From Pohlia nutans (Eukaryota > Streptophyta > Bryopsida > Bryales > Mniaceae): a DNA stretch of 64,000 nt. The notes beneath the pieces were generated by a model. The model was given only the letters and a program-made list of their open reading frames with translations. It had not been told where the DNA came from and did not search any database. Shown piece after piece: positions 34,511-45,075 of the stretch (position 1 is its first letter; every line of letters starts with the position of its first letter). The stretch is taken from positions 4,544,001 to 4,608,000 of the forward strand of contig CM040103.1 of the NCBI GenBank assembly GCA_022496805.1. Reading direction: 5' to 3'. The position numbers and the translations under genes were made by a program.

Positions 34511-35280
34511 AATGCACGTGATTATATGGAGTTTCGTAACATTGTATTATTTTCTTCGTTTATTATGAACGAAAGAAATGAGGACTTACTAGGCTCCCAA
34601 AATGCACATGATAATATGGAGTTTTATGACATTGTGTTATTTTCTTCATTTATTATGAACGAAATGAAGACTTACTAGGCTCCCAAAATGCACGTGATTA
34701 TATGGAGTTTTATAACATTGTATTATTTTCTTCATTTGTTATAAACGAAATGAGGACTTACTAGGCTCCCAAAATGCACGTGATTATATGGAGTTTCATG
34801 ACATTGTATTATTTTCTTCATTCATTATAAACGAAATGAGGACTTACTAGGCTTCCAAAATGCACGTGATTATATGGAGTTTCATAACATTGTGTTATTT
34901 TCTTCATTTATTGCAAATGAAATGAAGACTTACTAGGCCTACTCATCTATAGTATTTCATTCATTACAAATGTAATGAAGACTTAGGCCTAAACATACAT
35001 AGTAATTCATTTATTAAAAATGAAATGAAGACTTAGGCCTAAACATACATAGTAATTCATTTATTAAAAATGAAATGAAGACTTAGGTCTAAATATCTAT
35101 AGAATTTCATTCATTACAAACAAGATGATGGCTTAGGCCTAAAAATCCATAGTATTTCATTCATTACAAGCGATATGAAGATTTAGTCTTTACATCCATA
35201 GTACTTCATTTATTACATGCAAAATAAAGACTTAAGCCTAAAGATCCATAGTATTTCATTCATTACAAATGGGACCTCAA
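34511..35280. repeat. Two-part minisatellite upstream of rpl4
   Basis: Five units of 76-100 bp start AATGCACGTGATTATATGGA (34,511, 34,611, 34,687, 34,773, 34,859). They are followed by about seven units of 50-60 bp of the form CCATAGTATTTCATTCATTA then AATGAAGACTTAGGCCTAAA. Both unit types share the TTCATTTATTA-(A)AACGAAATGA-GGACTTA core. The CACGTG-like GCACGTGA word is a possible G-box half. Copies of the second part recur at 44,762 and 56,650. Confidence 0.85.
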
Positions 35281-36060
35281 TTTTTAACAAGAAATTTGAG
35301 GGTACCAATTTACTAGTGGGAATGCTTTAAGAAATAATGCTAAATCATGGTGTCCAACGCCACTGTCCTAAGGGTGCACCTTTTATTAAAACCTAAAATC
35401 ACGTGTGTTTGTAGCATACTTTAAAAACCTCATATATACAAGTATTTTTTATTTTTTATTTTATTTTAATGGAATTAAGTAATACAAGTAAAATTACAAC
35501 GATAAAAATATAAATGGCAATATGTATACAAATACACTTTTAGATGATAATCAACCCCTACCATATGTGTAATGTTGAAAAACCCAAATATTCAGTAACA
35601 AAGTCATTGAAAACTTTTTCATCGCCCAAATGTACCTCATATGTGTTTAACCCCTAAAGGACCAAGAAGCCCAAATTGGGCCTCATGTTTTTCTAGCAGT
35701 TTTGAGTAGGTTTTATGTGGGCTTCCTTTAATTCAAATTTGTTTGTTTTTTCACCAACATATGCAATGTTCTTCATTGATTCTAATGATATACATTTAGC
35801 CTCATCTGAATTATATTTTTCACAATATATAATCAGTTGAATTTGTCATTTTTAACCATGGATCCTTAGTCCTGTAGGGGCTAATTTTGCAATGTACTGT
35901 TATAGTAGGTAATACAATTAGTGTTTCCAAGGCTGCCATCAAAGATTATATGTCTACTTTTTTGTACCAACAAAACCCAATCTCTATGTTTGATACGGTA
36001 GGCTATCCATCACGTCAAGTGGATCCATCCCCTCAGGCCAAGCCTTTCGGGACGCGGGCT
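35281..36060. other. Spacer between rpl4 minisatellite and SINA copy 1
   Basis: No gene found. The sequence is repeated in copies 2 (45,075-46,150) and 3 (57,060-57,690), for example ACCTCAATTTTTAACAAGAA, ACGTGTGTTTGTAGCATAC and AATACAATTAGTGTTTCCAA. It contains the TTAA MITE at 35,647-35,884. Confidence 0.7.
35647..35884. mobile_element. TTAA-flanked MITE, 235-bp family, copy 2
   Basis: It starts TTAACCCCTAAAGGACCAAG and ends CCTTAGTCCTGTAGGGGCTAA. In copy 3 of the segmental repeat (57,499-57,502) and in a partial repeat of copy 2 (45,982-45,985), the same flanks are joined by a single TTAA. That directly shows insertion at TTAA with target duplication. Confidence 0.85.
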
Positions 36061-37011
36061 TGCCCCTCGCGACAGGGCTGAACCTATAAAGACCTTGCAA
36101 ATGTGTCCCACCTGACGACGTCTTGCAAAATTCAGGTTCAGCTGAACCTCGCTCCTTCGTTTTGTAGTTTTGAGATGCAGGCGTGACTGTATGCACTTTG
36201 AAGCTTCGTAGTTTTGGCGTACGTGAGGTGCGAGCGTCCAGGACTGTTTTCAATTAGGATTTTGTTTTTGCGATGAAGGCGTGCATATATGCATGCATGT
36301 TAGTCCTCCAAACATGCTTGTTATTTGCATGTTGTTACATTGAGGTCAATTCGATAGTTTACTCTTTGTACGTTCATGTTATATACTCTCGTGCGGATTA
36401 TGCTAATTACGTACAGACATATTGAGTTAAATCGAACGCAGGCTGGAGTCTTCATACGTTATCTTTGATTTTTAGCATAGATCTTGCGTTGCGAATTAGC
36501 AAGCCTAGCCTGCGAGAGAGACGATGATGTATGTTTCCCCCTCGATATATCCACTGAAAATTTTCAAGGGCTTCTTGATCCTTCTCCCTTGGTAGACGTC
36601 CTACGATCAAAGTCTGTTTGCTGGAGTCTGAAGCTTAGCTTACAGATATCAATTTTGTGATCATGGGGAGCTTCAGATTGAAGCCTTAAGTGTGTGTTTT
36701 TAGTAGTTTTGAGCAGGTTACATGGGGCTTTCTTTTGTACAACTTTGGCCTGGTCTGCATTATATTTTCCACACTATGATCAACTGAATTGGCCAATTTT
36801 GAAACTGTGAATCCTTGGTTGTGCAACAGGTTTTGAAATTGGCCTCCGGACGTTGTATGGTAAGTATAAAATTGTACTGTGATTGAACTGTGCCTTGGGG
36901 TTTTTTTGTATCAGCATCCTGTGGGAAATTTCAAGTGTGAGTGTCCGTTGGCTTAACTGATCGGAGTGCCCAGTTATAGAAGACTTGAACACATTAAAGA
37001 CACAGGCGGAG
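36050..37011 (+). promoter_or_regulatory. SINA copy 1 promoter and leader
   Basis: CTGAACCTATAAAGACCTTG (TATAAA at 36,085-36,090) is conserved at 48,063 and, as TTATAAAGAC, at 61,679. Downstream, CCTGACGACGTCTTGCAAAA and TTCAGGTTCAGCTGAACCTC are also kept. Position 36,690-36,825 is a degenerate copy of the 235-bp TTAA MITE family without its ends (GTTTTGAGCAGGTTACATGG, TTGAATTGGCCA-like, TGTGAATCCTTGG). A long 5' leader or intron is inferred. Confidence 0.6.
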
Positions 37012-38138
37012 ATGGAGTCGTCTGCGAACAACAATGGGAGTGTCGCCTCGACGTTACAAGAAATCAATGCTGAAACAAAGCCAGCACTGGAAACTAAGCT
37101 GAAAAGGTGGAGTGCCTCTTCGGCAGAACAGCTTAAAGCAGCAGTGACAAAGCGAAAGTACAAGTTTTACAACCCTCCACGTTGGAACTGCGTTGTTTGC
37201 GATAAACCTATCTTGAGCAAACTAGTTTTCCAGGTACTTCAGTGACTTGTTCTAATATGTACTAGTACACACAATTGGTTGTAAGATACAATTTGATCGT
37301 AGCAAATTTTCCATGAGTGTTTCTTAGGATTGACAGAATCACAAAAGAAGAACAATACGAAACCCAAGTCTAATTGTAAAAGTACAATTATTCATTGGTA
37401 GATTGGGCAGTAAATATCTTCTACAGTGCGATCCTATAATTATATGGTGAAAGAGTTTCTGAAGTTGAATTGCTTGCGGTATGTTGTGTTGGTTTCCAGT
37501 GTCAAACGGGACACCTGGCATGCAAATCGTGTTCCCACAGGGGTTGCCGTAAATGCTCAAAGGCAGTGAGCCGGATCAGGAATCTTGCAGTTGAAGACAT
37601 CATGAAGTCACTGGTGGTGATTTGCAAATTTGTCAAACTGGGTTGTACGGTAGTGATGAACTACAGGGATATGGAGCTGTCAAAGCATGAGGAGAATTGC
37701 TCTTTTGCGCCTATGGTTTGCCCAATGCCAAATTGCAGTCAGGCCGGGGTGAAGAACCTTCTTGCTCAACACTTGCTATCTAAGCACAAGATAAGCTCTA
37801 TGGTAGATGTAGTGTCAAGATCAGGCTATTCATACTCTCCAGGAGGAGAATTTGAGCTGGATTCCTCGTCTACTTTGGTAATGGTGAGGCATACGAATTC
37901 GAAAGAATTTCATCTTCTCCGTCAAGAGAGCACAACTTTGGGAGACAAACTTCAAATTACATCTCTGGCAGAGTCTTGCAAGAGGAAGTATGAGCTTGAC
38001 GTGAAAATCAGTGAAGAGCAGACATACTGTCTCAAATCTGTATCCACGTCCAACATGCAACAAGGTGGCGAGCTAGTTATCCCCAAGCAGCCAGGTGATG
38101 ACACTCGAAAGAAACGCTGCAAAATTATCATGTACTAG
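37012..38138 (+). CDS. SINA-type RING E3 ubiquitin ligase, copy 1
   Basis: Two exons (37,012-37,233 and 37,500-38,138; donor CAG/GTACTT, acceptor TTTCCAG/TGT) give 286 residues. The intron splits the RING exactly before its third ligand. The ligands are Cys60, Cys63, Cys75, His79, Cys82, Cys85, Cys90 and Cys93. A SIAH-type double zinc finger follows (ICKFVKLGCTVVM...SKHEENCSFAPMVCPMPNCS...HLLSKHKIS), then a short substrate-binding beta region ending at KKRCKIIMY. SINA proteins ubiquitinate selected targets as dimers. Length and short C-terminus match plant SINA-like members. Its acidic/serine N-terminus resembles copy 2. Substrate unknown. Confidence 0.85.
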
Positions 38139-40160
38139 ATGCATCCTTCGAGGCATCCTGTTGTTTTCTTGACGTCACATTGAAATTAAAGTGTGAACCT
38201 GGATATGACGTGTACAACTGTACATATGTAGAAAACCATCAAAATTTTTCTTTTTAGTTCGGCTTTAAACATTTGTACAGTACATCTACCGTGTAACCTC
38301 ACATTCTGTAAACCTCATCCCTGGCTGCATGTTTTGATTTTTTTTGGACATTGGCCATTTGTGAAATGGCAGTCGCTCTTTAGACTTTTTTTTGACGACT
38401 TATGTAAATATGACTGGGAGCACAATGACTTGGAAAGCGACAACTTTTATAAACAAAGATTGTAAATGTAGAGTGTGCGAAAATTTGTTGGTGACGACCT
38501 TGTTTAGAGAAGATCAAGTGTCTATCACACTGATTGTCTCTTCCGGACCTTTTCTGGCTTTGAACCCGTCAGTGCTTCAGATTGAGGTAAAAAGCACTGC
38601 TCTCAAATTAACTTTTGTGTCTCTAAAGCTTGTAAGGGCATATTTGTTTAGTTGGGACTATTTTTGGACCTATTTTTGGCCCCCCAAGAAGAGTAACACA
38701 GGTTCCGAGCAAATGCAAACCATTGGATATTGTATCTCTATTATGAACTCTAGAAAATGAGCACTTGGCTGGCATAAAATTGATTATACCGACACATACA
38801 AGACTGGCTGTGCACGAGGGGAATCATTTAAAACATCAAAATTAACAAAAGAATTCTCACCTTGTCAATTAGAAACACTCCCAGGCTTGTCAATTACTCC
38901 GTAGAACTTGGACTCCCAGGGGCACCACAGTGATCTTCACCCAGTCCAAGCTTGTCTCATCACTTCTGGAAGACAAAAAAACCAACATGAATAATAATTT
39001 ACAAGCGAAGAAAAAGAACAAGATGCAAACTAACTAATGTCCTGTTGTGGTTAATGTCCATGATACCAGCTCGTTCAAAACTTTTTGAACACACCCGGGA
39101 CTTTAACTCAACCAAGACACTTAGCACCATGTCTCCTGCCGGCAGTTTTCTCCTGTGAATAAAGAGTCACTTCATATCAGCGTGGAGAAAACAGAGGACA
39201 TAATTATTTAACAAAGACTTTTGGGAATTACGAGTTTGTTGGGTAGTTCGACTCTCTAAGTCTCATCCGAACAACATAAATCATATTCCAAGCTTAATCA
39301 GATTTGGATAAATCAATATATAGTAGTTCCTACAGATGTCGGTAGGGGAAATTAATGCTACTAACTCACGTGATGGCAGGTTGCACTGAAGAAGTGGAGT
39401 ATGAAGAGAGTATCCATATAATTTGCTCTAGTGCCTGAACGAAGACTTGTTACAAAAGATCTGCAGCATTCAAACAGAGCCAGGCTTGTCAATTACTCAG
39501 TAGAACTTGGAGGCAGGACTTCCTGAAAATTTTGTTGTGCATGCAATTTGACGGGTAGGTGAAAATTATGTAATGCTGATCTCTTAAACATAAACTGATA
39601 ACCGGGCGTACTAGCTACCGGTAGTAGTACTGAGCTGATAAAGCCACGCTATTCGGTGTACAATTGATTTCACGAATAATGGATCATCAATTCCAGAACT
39701 AGAGGAAAGAACAGGAAGCTCTAAAACGTACATAAGAATTTCCTAATTATCACTCTCGATGAGTCCAGTGGCGCAAGATCTGTCAACCCCGGCTGGGAAT
39801 ATTCGTCACTTGGGCTAGGAAACTTCTTCATCAGGGAATCTTCATTAGGGAATCTTCAGCAGGGGAACATCAAAAATTACCAGAAATTTGGATAGATTCA
39901 AATGGGTGAAAATGTGACCGATTTTGTTACACAGGGGTCATGACATGAGTCGTGGGTGAAAGAGTGATAAAGTAGATCAACGTTGATCCCTACAAAGAAG
40001 CAACAATGCAAGGTCCAAAAATACAAATGTAGAATTTTATTTTTTGTAAAACAAATTTGCTAATAAAATAAAAGACATGATGTTTAACAAAGTCTCACAA
40101 AGAGAATTGGAAAACTCATCTTCAATAATATTTATGTATGTATAAATTTCATTGAAGTCA
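38139..40160. other. Spacer after SINA copy 1 with a repeated small-gene remnant
   Basis: Apart from the remnant at 38,885-39,175 no gene is supported. A plus frame at 38392-38760 has no motif. CAGGCTTGTCAATTACTC occurs twice (38,882 and 39,482), a direct duplication. Much of the region is shared with 50,400-53,000. Confidence 0.45.
38885..39175 (-). pseudogene. Remnant of a small membrane-protein gene, copy 1
   Basis: On the minus strand, an acceptor (TTCACAG) is followed by a frame containing PAGDMVLSVLVELKSR. After an intron-like gap a second acceptor (CTTCCAG) is followed by SDETSLDWVKITVVPLG and an early stop. Copy 2 (51,861-52,735) has the same two blocks and a longer last exon. I do not recognise the family. 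Confidence 0.35.
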
Positions 40161-40164
40161 TCAT

Positions 40165-40435
40165 GAATTTATGACCTTATTGATTTTTAACAATTTCCAT
40201 GCGACATTTGATATTTCATGGGTTTGTAATTTTTTTGTATGGATTTCACACGGATTTCATGCTAATTTTGTACTGAATCCGCACGGCTTCTACATTCACT
40301 CTTTTTGTTAATATCAACTAAGTGCGGAATCCGTGCGGGGTTAGCCCAAAATTTGTGCAAAATCCTTGCGAAAAATGTACAAACCCATGAAATGTCGGAT
40401 GTTGCACGGAAATCGTTTAAAATCAGTGGGGTCCT
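40165..40435. repeat. Foldback element, about 270 bp
   Basis: The left side (GACATTTGATATTTCATGGG, TTGTATGGATTTCACACGG) is mirrored with changes on the right (CCCATGAAATGTCGGATGTT, CCGTGCGGGGTTAG). The inner part holds GAATCCGCACGG / GGAATCCGTGCGG. Non-coding. Ends are not precisely defined. Confidence 0.6.
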
Positions 40436-40638
40436 AAATTCCTGAAGGTAATCACAACTCGAATCACAATTGAAAAATTCTTCAAATTGGGAACTGTTCT
40501 TAGTTCATATCTGAGGCAAAATGAACAATCTAGAATACCAATTTATAGCAAATCAGCTCATAAACATGAAATTTAGCTGGAACAATGTTGAGTCATTCCT
40601 AGATGTTTGATATTAACTCTTAATTTGATGTATTACTA

Positions 40639-41615
40639 CAGTGGGGTCCAACATGGAATGGCGTTTCTGGTTTCGCAGTGAGAAAAATTTCAGTACTGCC
40701 AACTTTGAAAGCCTCCCGAGAACTCAAAAATTGGTATTTTACCACGAAATTTTTACCAGAGACTTATCTTTAAGTTAATTATATGTATGCCAAATTTCAA
40801 GGCCAAAAGATTCACCAAAAAAACGTTATTCAAAATCTACCAACATTGGTAGTTATTCACTGCTGCCAACTTTGACAACCCCCCAAAGATTGAATTTTTT
40901 TTTTTTGCCATGAAATTCTTGGAAAAGAAACTTCTTTATGTTAATAACATATGATAAAAATTTCAATGCCAAAAGATTAATACAAAAAAAGATATTGACA
41001 ATCTACCAACATGTGTAGTTGTGGGAAACAATGGGGGAAACTTTGCTACCAACTTTGACACCCTCCCTACGGTTGAGAAATTGTCTATTTACCATGAAAT
41101 TTTTGGTACAACATGCTCTTTATGACAAAAACATTCATGCCAAATTTCAAGGTCAAAAAATCTATACAAAGAAAAATATTTACAATCTACCAATGTGTGT
41201 AGTTTCCCCCATTGTTTCCCACAACTACACATGTTGGTAGATTGTTAATATCGTTTTTTGTATTAATCTTTTGGCCTTGAAATTTTTATCATTTGTCATT
41301 AACATAAAGAGTTTTTTTTCCCTAGAATTTCATGGCAAAAAAAAATTAATTCAATCTTTGGGAGGCTGTCAAAGTTGGCAGCAGTGAAAAAATTTCCATA
41401 GCTACCAATGTTGGTAGATTTTGAATAACTTTTTTTCGGTGCATCTTCTGGCCTTGAAATTTTGTATGCATATAATTAACTTAGAGATAATGCTTTGGTA
41501 AAAATTTCGTGGGAAAATACCAATTTTTGAGCTCTCGGGAGGCTTTCAAAGTTGGAAGTACTGAACTTTTTCTCACTGCGAAACCAAAAACGCCATTCCA
41601 TGTTGGACCCCACTG
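40639..41615. mobile_element. 977-bp foldback transposon, TA-flanked, CAGTGGGGTCC ends
   Basis: The left end is CAGTGGGGTCCAACATGG after TA. The right end is CCATGTTGGACCCCACTG before TA. The arms run almost the entire length (for example AATCTACCAACATGTGTAG mirrored at 41,222-41,243), leaving only a short asymmetrical centre near 41,120. Inside the arms, a roughly 190-bp motif (AACTTTGA..CCTCCC..TGAAATT) is itself repeated about three times. CAGT ends with a TA target point to the Tc1/mariner superfamily. Confidence 0.8.
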
Positions 41616-42330
41616 TACAGTATATCAACACTCTTCTGCACACTTAGTCTTACAGGTGTCCACCCGATAGATCAGTGAGCCAATTCCCTTAACCAGATTT
41701 GAGGTCCCCACATTGCCAAAGACACTCCTTGTGCTCTCATGATTCTTGCAATGTCACCACAAGGAGAAGGCGTCGTTTTTCACTCCTTTTGTGAGTCAAA
41801 CAGTGTCACTGTGCACTCCTTTTGTGAGTCAAACGGTGTCACTTTGCACTCACCAATTTTTTGGTTGGACTTGGTGAATGTCATTTGTTAAGTAGTGACA
41901 AGCGTGTACAGTGAAAAGCGACAATAAACAAGATCCTCCAAAGTGAAAAACAACGCCTCTGTTTGTTATTTTCATAACTAGGCGTTGCTTGCAAAATTAC
42001 CGAACATAATGTCAGTGGTTGGATCTTATTCAATCTTGTTCAATCTTGTTCAATGATGATTAATCAAGGGTCACAAAAGAAAGGCATCATAATTACAAAG
42101 CAACACTTGGTTATAGGAAATAATCTTATCCTTCATATCCAATGGTCCGCTGCCACCTCTACAGTTATGGGCTACATTGACGTTATGCTTTCTCCATTGA
42201 AACCTTGGTTCATTCTAGGTACCCATTTGAGGTTCATTACTCCTTATAATGACTCTAATTCATTAATTTCATGGAGAATCGTGTAATTAATACCAGTACA
42301 ACATTGGTTCAAACAATCACAGAGACTGAG
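41616..42330. other. Intergenic; short repeats only
   Basis: No gene found. CACTCCTTTTGTGAGTCAAA is duplicated in tandem at about 41,791 and 41,815. A frame at 42053-42286 has no recognisable domain. Confidence 0.4.
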
Positions 42331-42826
42331 GGGCGGTTTACACTATGGACCAAGAGCCATGACCATGGAATTCTAAAATCTGTGATTGGCCCAAAAAGAG
42401 CTCTTGGTCCCATTTGGCTTTACACTACCTTGAAAAAAGGAGAATGACCACTAACTTTGAGGTCCCCAAAAATGCTAAAATTTCCCAAATGGATAATGTT
42501 TTCATGGTCTCCTTGATTATAGTTGAGTCGAAGCAAATGCCTCGACTCAACTATAATCTAGGAGACCATGGGGCTCAAAAATCATTGATTGGCTAGTGTT
42601 CAATTATTTAAAGAGAAAGGAGGAAAAAGGGGAGGATAAAAGAGAGAATGATGAGCTTAAACTTGTCCCGGTCTAAATCCACTTTACACTACAAAGAGTG
42701 ACCAAGTCATTTAAAATTGCATTTTTGATTTTTCATGGTCACGGCTCTTGACCAAGAGCCATGACCATGAAAATGATTTAATTTTCTTGGTCATGGCTCT
42801 TGGTCCATAGTGTAAACCGCCCCTGA
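42331..42826. mobile_element. TIR element with AGGGGCGGTTTACACT ends
   Basis: The left end is AGGGGCGGTTTACACTATGG. The right end is CCATAGTGTAAACCGCCCCT. GGACCAAGAGCCATGACCAT continues the repeat inwards. An internal inverted pair (GACTCAACTATAATC at 42,520-42,560) gives a second hairpin. The CAGGGG-like terminus resembles hAT elements, but no 8-bp target duplication was found. Confidence 0.7.
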
Positions 42827-43021
42827 ATTGATATAGCAAACTAAGCCACTGACATTTGTCAATTAAAAACTCGATTAAAAATCAAGCAAATGAGTTCAAG
42901 TCCCAATTCTGAAGCAAGAGGGCCCATAACAAGAAGGATCTGAGAAGAGATGCATGTTGTGATGAACATGCATGTTCGTCCCTAGCAATTTCCCACTAAA
43001 AATTTCCACATTTATAAGGTG

Positions 43022-43300
43022 CTTAATATTATTATATAGACGCTTTCCAGCATATCATAAGTTGCTGATTTATGCATCAGGAAAGTCTGAGAGAGTCTGC
43101 CACTTGGAGAGAGTGGGCATGAGAGATTCAAGTAACTTACAGTAGAATCAAAACAATTAAAAATTATGGACAATGTTTCTGGTTGCACATCAGCTAGCTG
43201 CCGGCAAATCCATGGAGGCAAATTGACAAAGCCAAATCAAACTCAAGGAAAAAGCTTGATAACAGAAGCTTTTGAATTCTACAGCAAATAAGTACAAGCA
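43022..43300. repeat. Segmental repeat shared with 53,762-53,960
   Basis: GCATCAGGAAAGTCTGA, CAATGTTTCTGGTTG, ACATCAGCTAGCT and GAGGCAAATTGACAAA with AAGGAAAAAGCTTGATAACA occur in both places in the same order. This supports the tandem duplication of a unit of about 10 kb. No coding function seen. Confidence 0.85.
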
Positions 43301-43429
43301 CCAAACACCAAGTGATGAGAGCATTCCCACTAGTGACTGGTATCCTCAAATATTTAGCTAATGGCTAAAATCGAGGTCTTGATCTGACTTGGGAAGACTT
43401 TTTGTCACTCAGAGCATTCAAGGTTGGTA

Positions 43430-43510
43430 TATTGCTCGTAGTGCCAAGATGAAATTTGAAGTTTGTTTCACAAAGGTGAGCTCAGTTTTGATGAAGAAGA
43501 TAAATTTCAT
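43430..43510 (-). pseudogene. Reversed SINA C-terminal fragment
   Basis: AATTTGAAGTTTGTTTCACA and TGATGAAGAAGATAAATTTC are the reverse complement of the SINA segment around 37,900-37,965 (encoding RHxNxxEFHLLxQEST..GDKLQIT). An equivalent piece lies at 54,180-54,260. It is too short and diverged to be functional. Confidence 0.6.
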
Positions 43511-43521
43511 TGGATTGTTTT

Positions 43522-44106
43522 TTGACCCCTAAACGTCCCAGGGTATCCCCACAATTGACAGTTTGAGAAAAATCATTATAAAATGATATTTAAATGAATA
43601 TTTTGGAATTGTTACACAAATGAAAGTTGTAGATATTGAATTTTAGTTTCCATTCGTAGGGTTAGATTCACCAACACCATCACTAATATTTTATTATAAA
43701 ATTTCAAAGTTATAATTATAATTTCCTTCTAAATTTGATTATGAACAAAATATTGATATTTTTAAAGTGAAATTTGTTGGAATGGATTTGAAATGAGATA
43801 CTCTTGACATGGTGATTTTTTGAATTTTTTTGTTACTTCAATTTATGACCTCATTTTAGCAAGCTCACTTTTGAACTAAAGTCAATGCAATTTTGGCTTG
43901 GTCAACTGCTTGACGTACTTCCACATTTTTAATCTAAGAAATATATGTACCCTAGTAACACCAACCCAACCGTTAGATAGGACAATATCTTCATAAAGTA
44001 TTTTTTAAAAATTGAATAAGTTCCATCCACGAAGTAATGTGAGTGTAGTGTAAGTTGGAATCTGTTCATCGTTCAGAAACTGGATGCTGGGACGTTTAGG
44101 GGTTAG
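43522..44106. mobile_element. TTAA-type MITE, 585 bp (ends slightly degenerate)
   Basis: It starts TTGACCCCTAAACGTCCCAG and ends CTGGGACGTTTAGGGGTTAG. The corresponding place in copy 3 (54,308-54,311) is a single TTAA followed by TACAGTCCATATTACA, as here. Flanking TTAA copies have mutated to TTGA and TTAG. Non-coding. Confidence 0.8.
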
Positions 44107-44154
44107 TACAGTCCATATTACATTTATAGCTCGGCGCGTACCCTACATCCACTA

Positions 44155-44371
44155 CACTAAATAGGTAGATTAGTGTTAGATAATTATAAGATTTGAAAAT
44201 ATTATAGATTTTTACTCTCGACAAAAAAAAATTACCAAAGACATTGATTCCAATACTATTGAAAGATCCCCATCTTGACCAATATAGAGGGTAAAAAAAT
44301 TGGTCAATAGTAAAAACTTAAAACATGTTTATGTAAATTAGTGTATCTAACACTAATCTACCTATTTAGAG
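44155..44371. mobile_element. TA-flanked MITE, 217 bp
   Basis: The left end is CACTAAATAGGTAGATTAGT and the right end AATCTACCTATTTAGAG. Copy 3 at about 54,350-54,362 reads CATCCACTAGAGAGCTGG without it, so TA is the target and is duplicated here. Internal segments TTGGTCAATA / TGACCAATAT also pair. Non-coding. Confidence 0.85.
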
Positions 44372-44444
44372 TAGAGAGCTGGTGTTGTGCTCAGCTAGCA
44401 AGTATGCTTTTTACACCAGCTTGCACTACAATAGCTCCTGATCT

Positions 44445-44755
44445 CTTCGTGACCGCGCGCTTGGACGACGGCACCATCTTCAAACCCTAGTAGGACACGT
44501 TGGTGGCATTGTGTGATGAGGTGAAAGAAGAGGAAGAGGAGGTGAGCGGCAACGCCACGCCCGCGGTAGCCGACACCATCGCTGCGAAGCTTGGCAAATT
44601 GAGAAGGTGGATTGCAAAGGAAGACGGGAAGAAGGCTTTGCAGAGGGGCAGAGGGCAGAGGGCAGAGACCGGATAAGGCCCTTTGGCTCGGTTATCTCAA
44701 CCCCAGGCTTGGGTTGAGGTTCAGTGCACCAACACCTCTGTAATGTCACAGTCTA
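44445..44755 (-). pseudogene. RPL4: rpl4 5' fragment, segmental copy 2
   Basis: The start codon at 44,579 (MVSATAGVAL) is followed by about 40 codons of the transit-peptide region matching the intact gene. A TAG falls where the gene encodes the serine of NVSFSGLK, and homology ends near 44,445. The 5' leader up to 44,755 is about 90 percent similar by eye. It cannot make L4. Confidence 0.85.
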
Positions 44756-44761
44756 CGGCTC

Positions 44762-45075
44762 CCAAAATGCACGTGATAATATGGAGTTTTATAACATTGT
44801 GTTATTTTTTTCATTTATTACAAACTTACTAGGCCTAAACATCCATAGTACTTCGTTCATTACAAATGAAATGAAGACTTAGGCTTAAACATTCATAGTA
44901 CTTCATTTATTAAAAAGGAGATGATGGCTTAAGCCTAAAAATCTATAGTACTTCATTCATTACAAGCGATATGAAGATTTAGTCTTTACATCCATAGTAC
45001 TTCATTTATTACACAAAAAATAAATACTTAAGCCTAAAGATCCATAGTATTTCATTCATTACAAATGGGACCTCA
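44762..45075. repeat. Minisatellite, segmental copy 2
   Basis: One AATGCACGTGATAATATGGA unit is followed by about five units with CATAGTACTTCATTCATTAC and TATGAAGATTTAGTC. This is shorter than in copy 1, so repeat number changed after duplication. Confidence 0.8.

Noticed and set aside
34511..35280. Regular repeats considered as a CRISPR array
   Set aside because: The units are contiguous degenerate minisatellite repeats without unique spacers, in a plant nuclear context.
38392..38760. 122-codon plus frame after SINA copy 1
   Set aside because: It lies in the 3' flank, is not conserved as a frame in copy 2, and has no domain.
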